This document shows, piece after piece, positions 4,776 through 7,840 of a DNA stretch of 7,840 bases. The stretch comes from Vulcanimicrobiota bacterium (GTDB lineage Bacteria > Vulcanimicrobiota > Vulcanimicrobiia > Vulcanimicrobiales > Vulcanimicrobiaceae). Where the stretch lies: the NCBI GenBank assembly GCA_014304965.1, contig JACRTZ010000195.1:1-7840 (forward strand). Reading direction: 5' to 3'. Numbering within the stretch: the stretch's first letter is position 1; every line of letters begins with the position of its first letter. A program made the translations under genes and the position numbers. Under the pieces are notes generated by a model. The model ran no database searches, was not told the origin of the DNA, and was given only the letters and a program-made list of their open reading frames with translations.

Positions 4776-6431
4776 GTGATTCGTTTGCTCGATTCCGCGA
4801 CGGTCGGCCAGATCGCCGCGGGCGAGGTCGTCGAGCGGCCCCTGTCGGTCGTTAAGGAACTCGTCGAGAACGCGCTCGACGCGGGCGCGCGGCGGATCTC
4901 GGTGACGGTCTCGAAGGGCGGGCTCGACGCGCTCGAGGTGAGCGACGACGGAACGGGCATCCCGCGCGACGACCTTCGGCTGTCGCTCGCGCGTCACGCA
5001 ACGAGCAAACTTTCGAGCGCCGGCGATCTCGAGCGCATCGCGACGCTTGGATTTCGCGGCGAAGGCCTCGCGAGCATCGCGGCGGTCGCGCGCGTGCGCG
5101 TGGCATCGCGCGTCGCCGATGCGCAGATCGGCTACGCGGTCGAAGCCTTTGGCGAAAACGTGAGCGAGCCCGAGCCCGTCGCCATTCCGGTCGGAACGCG
5201 CGTTTCGGTGCGCGCGCTGTTCGAAAACGTTCCGGTCCGCCGCGAGTTCCTGCGCTCGCCGTCGGCCGAGTTCGCGCGCATCTCGACGTTCTTGGCGACC
5301 CTTGCGCTCGCGTATCCAAGCGTGACATTTGCGCTCGCGCACGACGGCAAACCGGTGTGGATCTTTCCCGGCACCGACGCGATCGAACAGCGGCTCGCGC
5401 ACGTCTTCGGGCCCGAACCCGCTCGTTCGCTGCTGGCGCTCGATGCGCCGGGCGTGCGCGGCTACGTCAGCCGCCCCGGCTTCGATCGCGGCGATCGCCG
5501 CATGCAACTGCTCTTCGTCAACCGGCGTTTGCTGCGTTCGACGTTGATGGCCGGCGCATGGACCGGCGGGTACTCGACCTTTTCGCTGAGCGGGCGCCAG
5601 CCGTACGGCGTCTTGTTTTTGGATCTGGACCCGCAGCACGTGGATCCGAACGTCCATCCGACCAAGAGCGACGTCCGATTACGCTATCCCGAACGCGTCG
5701 CGAGCGTGGTGCGGCGCGCCATTTCCGGCGCACTTGAGGCGGACGCGCGCGGACGGTTGTCCGCCTCGCTGTCCTTCGCGCCGCCGCGCACGGATGCAAG
5801 CAACGGCGTTGCGGAATTTTCCGCGCCGTTCGAGACGCAAGCGCCGTTTGCGTTCGGCGAAAGCGACGATCGCGGCGGGCTTCGCGTGCTCGCACAACTG
5901 GACGCAACGTACATTCTGGCGACGGACGGCCGTGCGCTCGTTCTCGTCGATCAGCATGCCGCGCACGAGCGCGTCGCATACGAAGCGATTGCGGCGCGCG
6001 CGCGCCGCGCGGCGCCATGCGAACCGTTGCTCGTTCCGTTCACCGTCGAACTGCCCGCAAGCGACGTGCCGCTGTTCGAATCCGTTCGGCAAACGCTCGC
6101 CGAGGCAGGTTTCGAGGCGGAGCCGTTCGGCGAAGGCGCATACCGGGTGCTGGCGACGCCGTCGGGCTACGGCGCTCGGGCGTTTGCGGTACGGCCGTTC
6201 GTTGAGGACTTGCGCGACGAGATTCCGGGGCTCGGCGCCGCCGAGCGGATTTGGGCCACGCTCGCCTGTCACTCGGTCGCGCGGGCCGGCGACAAGCTCG
6301 AAGCCGCGGAGATGTCGGCGCTGATCGCACAATTGCTGCGCTGCGAAAATCCGATGCACTGCCCGCACGGCCGGCCCACGATCGTCCGGATCGAGCCCGC
6401 CGACGTCGCGCGCATGTTCAAACGGACGTAG
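4776..6431 (+). CDS. mutL: DNA mismatch repair protein MutL
   Basis: MutL is the GHKL-ATPase matchmaker that links MutS mismatch recognition to strand incision. From the GTG at 4776 it is 551 residues. The ATPase motifs are IAAGEVVERP (13-22), KELVENALDAG with catalytic Glu28 and metal-binding Asn32, DDGTGI (57-62), and ATSKL followed by GFRGEG (92-97). A short linker (about 320-380) joins a C-terminal domain with DQHAAHERVAYE (392-403), matching the endonuclease motif DQHA-X2-E-X4-E. CPHGRP (529-534) and a terminal FKR follow. The ACR-like motif reads ACH (497-499). The pattern fits an endonuclease-proficient MutL, unlike that of E. coli. The GTG start gives the typical N-terminus IRLLDSATV. 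A TTG at 4749, with AGGAG in a hairpin before it, would add nine residues and cannot be excluded. The protein is slightly shorter than many homologues because of the linker. mutS is not in the window. Confidence 0.96.
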   Translation: MIRLLDSATVGQIAAGEVVERPLSVVKELVENALDAGARRISVTVSKGGLDALEVSDDGTGIPRDDLRLSLARHATSKLSSAGDLERIATLGFRGEGLASIAAVARVRVASRVADAQIGYAVEAFGENVSEPEPVAIPVGTRVSVRALFENVPVRREFLRSPSAEFARISTFLATLALAYPSVTFALAHDGKPVWIFPGTDAIEQRLAHVFGPEPARSLLALDAPGVRGYVSRPGFDRGDRRMQLLFVNRRLLRSTLMAGAWTGGYSTFSLSGRQPYGVLFLDLDPQHVDPNVHPTKSDVRLRYPERVASVVRRAISGALEADARGRLSASLSFAPPRTDASNGVAEFSAPFETQAPFAFGESDDRGGLRVLAQLDATYILATDGRALVLVDQHAAHERVAYEAIAARARRAAPCEPLLVPFTVELPASDVPLFESVRQTLAEAGFEAEPFGEGAYRVLATPSGYGARAFAVRPFVEDLRDEIPGLGAAERIWATLACHSVARAGDKLEAAEMSALIAQLLRCENPMHCPHGRPTIVRIEPADVARMFKRT

Positions 6432-6432
6432 T

Positions 6433-7395
6433 GTGCCGAACCGGATCGGCGTGCTGATCCTCGCGGGACCGACGGCGAGCGGAAAGTCGGAACTCGCGAT
6501 TGCGCTCGCGGAACGCTTCGGAGCGGAGATCGTCGGCGCCGATTCGCGCCAGGTGTACCGCGACATGCCGGTCGGCACCGCCGCGCCGTCCGCGGCGACG
6601 CGTGCCCGCGTCACCCATCACCTCGTCGGCTTCCTCGATCCGCGCGAACGCTACAGCGCGGCGCGTTTCGCCGCGGATGCCCTTGCGGCAATCGACGCCA
6701 TTGCTGCTCGCGGCCGGCCCGTCATCGTGGTGGGCGGCACGGGGTTCTATGTGCGCGCGCTCTGCGGCGAGGTAGCGCTCTCCGCAGCCTACGATCCGGT
6801 TTTGCGCGCGCGTTTGGCGCGCGAAGCGCGGCTTCACCCGCCGGAAACGCTGCACGAATGGCTCGCCGCGCGCGATCCCGAGCGGGCGGCGCAGATCGCG
6901 CCGGGCGATCGTTACCGGGTCGCGCGCGCGCTCGAAATAGCGCTTGCGCCGGCGCATCGGGCGCTTCGCTCGGATGACGCCGCCGGCCGCTCTCTGCGGA
7001 CGAGCGGCATTCCGTTCCTCAAGATCGTGCTCGATATCGACGACGAACGGTTGCTGGCGCGCATCGAAGCGCGCGTCGAAGCGATGCTCGCAGGCGGTCT
7101 GCTCGACGAGGCGGAGCGCGTTGGAGCCGGAGCGGCAGCGGCAGATGCGGTCGGGTACCCGCAAGCCCTTGCATACCTCGCGGGGCTTTCGACCTTGGAG
7201 GAGTTGCGCGCATCGCTCGTCCGCGCAACGCGACGCTATGCGAAACGGCAGAAGACGTGGTTTCGCGGCGAACCCGGCGTGCGTTTCGTCACAGCGGGCG
7301 ACGCGCTCGAGCGTCTGTCCGAGTGGGCGCACGCGGAGTTGGGGTGGGAGCGTGCGCCGGCCGGCGCCGAGCGCACAGGACGGGCCGCCGGGTAA
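6433..7395 (+). CDS. miaA: tRNA dimethylallyltransferase MiaA
   Basis: MiaA transfers a dimethylallyl group to N6 of A37 in tRNAs that read UNN codons (i6A37), which supports decoding accuracy. The product is 320 residues, close to the usual 300-320. It shows the P-loop GPTASGKS (12-19), DSRQVYRDMPVGTA (from 37; Asp37 and Ser38 match the catalytic/substrate region), HHLVGFLDP, VVGGTGFYVRAL (GGTGFY at 101-106), and the C-terminal tRNA-contact motif YAKRQKTWFR (269-278). The GTG start lies one base after the mutL stop, so translational coupling is likely. The Arg/Ala/Gly-rich tail after about residue 300 is poorly conserved in the family. The order mutL-miaA-hfq is common in bacteria and supports the call. 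Confidence 0.97.
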   Translation: MPNRIGVLILAGPTASGKSELAIALAERFGAEIVGADSRQVYRDMPVGTAAPSAATRARVTHHLVGFLDPRERYSAARFAADALAAIDAIAARGRPVIVVGGTGFYVRALCGEVALSAAYDPVLRARLAREARLHPPETLHEWLAARDPERAAQIAPGDRYRVARALEIALAPAHRALRSDDAAGRSLRTSGIPFLKIVLDIDDERLLARIEARVEAMLAGGLLDEAERVGAGAAAADAVGYPQALAYLAGLSTLEELRASLVRATRRYAKRQKTWFRGEPGVRFVTAGDALERLSEWAHAELGWERAPAGAERTGRAAG

Positions 7396-7398
7396 CCT

Positions 7399-7403
7399 GA
7401 AGG
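7399..7403 (+). promoter_or_regulatory. Ribosome binding site of hfq
   Basis: GAAGG nine bases before the ATG at 7413, within the 17-base gap after miaA. It supports the chosen hfq start. Confidence 0.5.
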
Positions 7404-7412
7404 CGCTCGCTC

Positions 7413-7676
7413 ATGTCGTTGCGGGAGGGCGCGTCCGGCGGCCGCGCGCCGGCACTGCAAGATGCCTACTTGGCCGAAATTCGCCGCCAGGGCGTCGCGG
7501 TAACCGTTTATCTCGTGAACGGGTTTCAGTTACGTGGGACGGTCAAAGGCTACGACGCGTTTACGATCGTGCTGGAATACGAGCATCGCGTGCATTTAAT
7601 TTACAAGCACGCGGTTTCGACTATTTCGCCGCAGGCGCCGTTCTCGTCGCTCGATTTCGATGCGCCCGGTGCTTGA
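7413..7676 (+). CDS. hfq: RNA chaperone Hfq
   Basis: Hfq is a hexameric Sm-like ring that pairs small RNAs with mRNAs. The 87-residue product has LQDAYLAEIRR (15-25), where Gln16 and Asp17 match the conserved Gln8 and Asp9 of E. coli Hfq. The Sm1 core is VTVYLVNGFQLRGTVKGYDAF (30-50). The Sm2 motif YKHAVSTI (64-71) carries the proximal-face Lys65-His66 pair that binds uridine. The rim patch reads RRQG (24-27) instead of the enterobacterial RRER, so fewer rim charges are present. The N-terminal extension is about eight residues longer than in E. coli, and the C-terminal tail is short (about 16 residues). It follows miaA with a 17-base gap, and dapF begins inside its last codons. The family call is firm; its sRNA partners are unknown. 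Confidence 0.96.
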   Translation: MSLREGASGGRAPALQDAYLAEIRRQGVAVTVYLVNGFQLRGTVKGYDAFTIVLEYEHRVHLIYKHAVSTISPQAPFSSLDFDAPGA

Positions 7677-7840
7677 GACGTCGGTGCACAAGATGCACGG
7701 CACGAGGAACGATTTCTTCATTTTGGACGCCCGGTCGCAGGACGCTGCCGACTAAGCGGCGCTCGCGCGAGAGTTGTGCGACAGCGGCGCGGGCGACGGC
7801 GATGACGGCTTGCTCGTCATAGAGACGCCGCCCGACGATC
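7660..7840 (+). pseudogene. dapF: Diaminopimelate epimerase (dapF) 5' part, interrupted by an in-frame stop
   Basis: DapF interconverts LL- and meso-diaminopimelate for lysine and peptidoglycan synthesis. The frame from ATG 7660 reads SVHKMHGTRNDFFILDAR, which matches the conserved DapF N-terminus (substrate-binding Asn17 in RNDF). It then meets TAA at 7753-7755. The same frame continues with clear DapF sequence (AALARELCD, then DGLLVIE), so the stop interrupts one gene. The segment usually reading like Asp-Arg-His-x-Gly-x-Gly is degraded to DSGAGDGDD, with several unusual residues in a short stretch. Explanations are a decaying pseudogene or base errors near a contig end. The catalytic cysteines lie beyond the window. 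The start overlaps the end of hfq by 17 bases. A GTG at 7669 is an alternative start. Confidence 0.72.

Noticed and set aside
4203..5657. A 484-codon minus-strand open frame opposite the kinase end and mutL
   Set aside because: No motifs, and it runs antisense to strongly conserved coding sequence on the plus strand.
5679..7332. Two long minus-strand frames (5679-6614 and 6418-7332) opposite mutL and miaA
   Set aside because: They mirror MutL and MiaA codons, with no domain of their own.
1..7840. Search for a new defence, mobile or biosynthetic system
   Set aside because: All sizeable genes fall in known families, and I saw no transposase, integrase, tRNA, array or unexplained gene cluster.

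Overview
The window is a GC-rich bacterial segment of compact, mostly housekeeping genes, apparently from two sources. From about position 345 to the end it reads as one genome. It favours GCG, CGC and TCG codons, has many CGCG runs, and carries a mutL-miaA-hfq-dapF block. An hfq gene with a bacillary-type core argues against Actinobacteria for this part. A GC-rich lineage such as Eremiobacterota or a relative is my guess from memory, not something the sequence proves. The first ~260 bases read differently: Ala codons are mainly GCC, CGCG is rare, and they encode an actinobacterial-looking nucleotidyltransferase. The two parts meet inside a YihY/BrkB membrane-protein gene that has lost its N-terminus.

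Layout. (1) <1-262, minus: N-terminal part of an aminoglycoside-type nucleotidyltransferase. (2) ~263-369: junction zone. (3) 370-1077, plus: 5'-truncated YihY/BrkB membrane protein. (4) 1074-1964, minus: PhzF-family isomerase, overlapping YihY tail-to-tail by 4 bases; no canonical start codon exists for its full-length form. (5) 1990-2364, minus: small STAS-like protein without the usual phosphorylatable serine, just upstream of phzF on the same strand. (6) 2365-2486: divergent intergenic region with a near-perfect tandem 17-bp repeat. (7) 2487-4715, plus: OmpR-type response regulator and membrane histidine kinase, 12 bases apart. (8) 4726-4748: hairpin burying an AGGAG sequence before mutL. 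(9) 4776-7676, plus: mutL, miaA and hfq, tightly spaced. (10) 7660 to the end, plus: start of dapF, overlapping hfq by 17 bases and broken by an in-frame TAA.

How the genes work together. The response regulator and kinase form an ordinary cognate pair that senses something outside the membrane through an extracytoplasmic domain with a Pro/Gly-rich stretch. The tandem repeat in their upstream region is a plausible operator. MutL (mismatch repair), MiaA (tRNA i6A37 modification) and Hfq (sRNA chaperone) repeat a widespread bacterial gene order, and dapF (lysine/peptidoglycan precursor) appears to follow in the same transcript. I found no defence system, mobile element, CRISPR array or RNA gene. 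The oddities are at the two ends (chimeric junction, broken dapF), at the phzF start, and in the 2407-2440 repeat.
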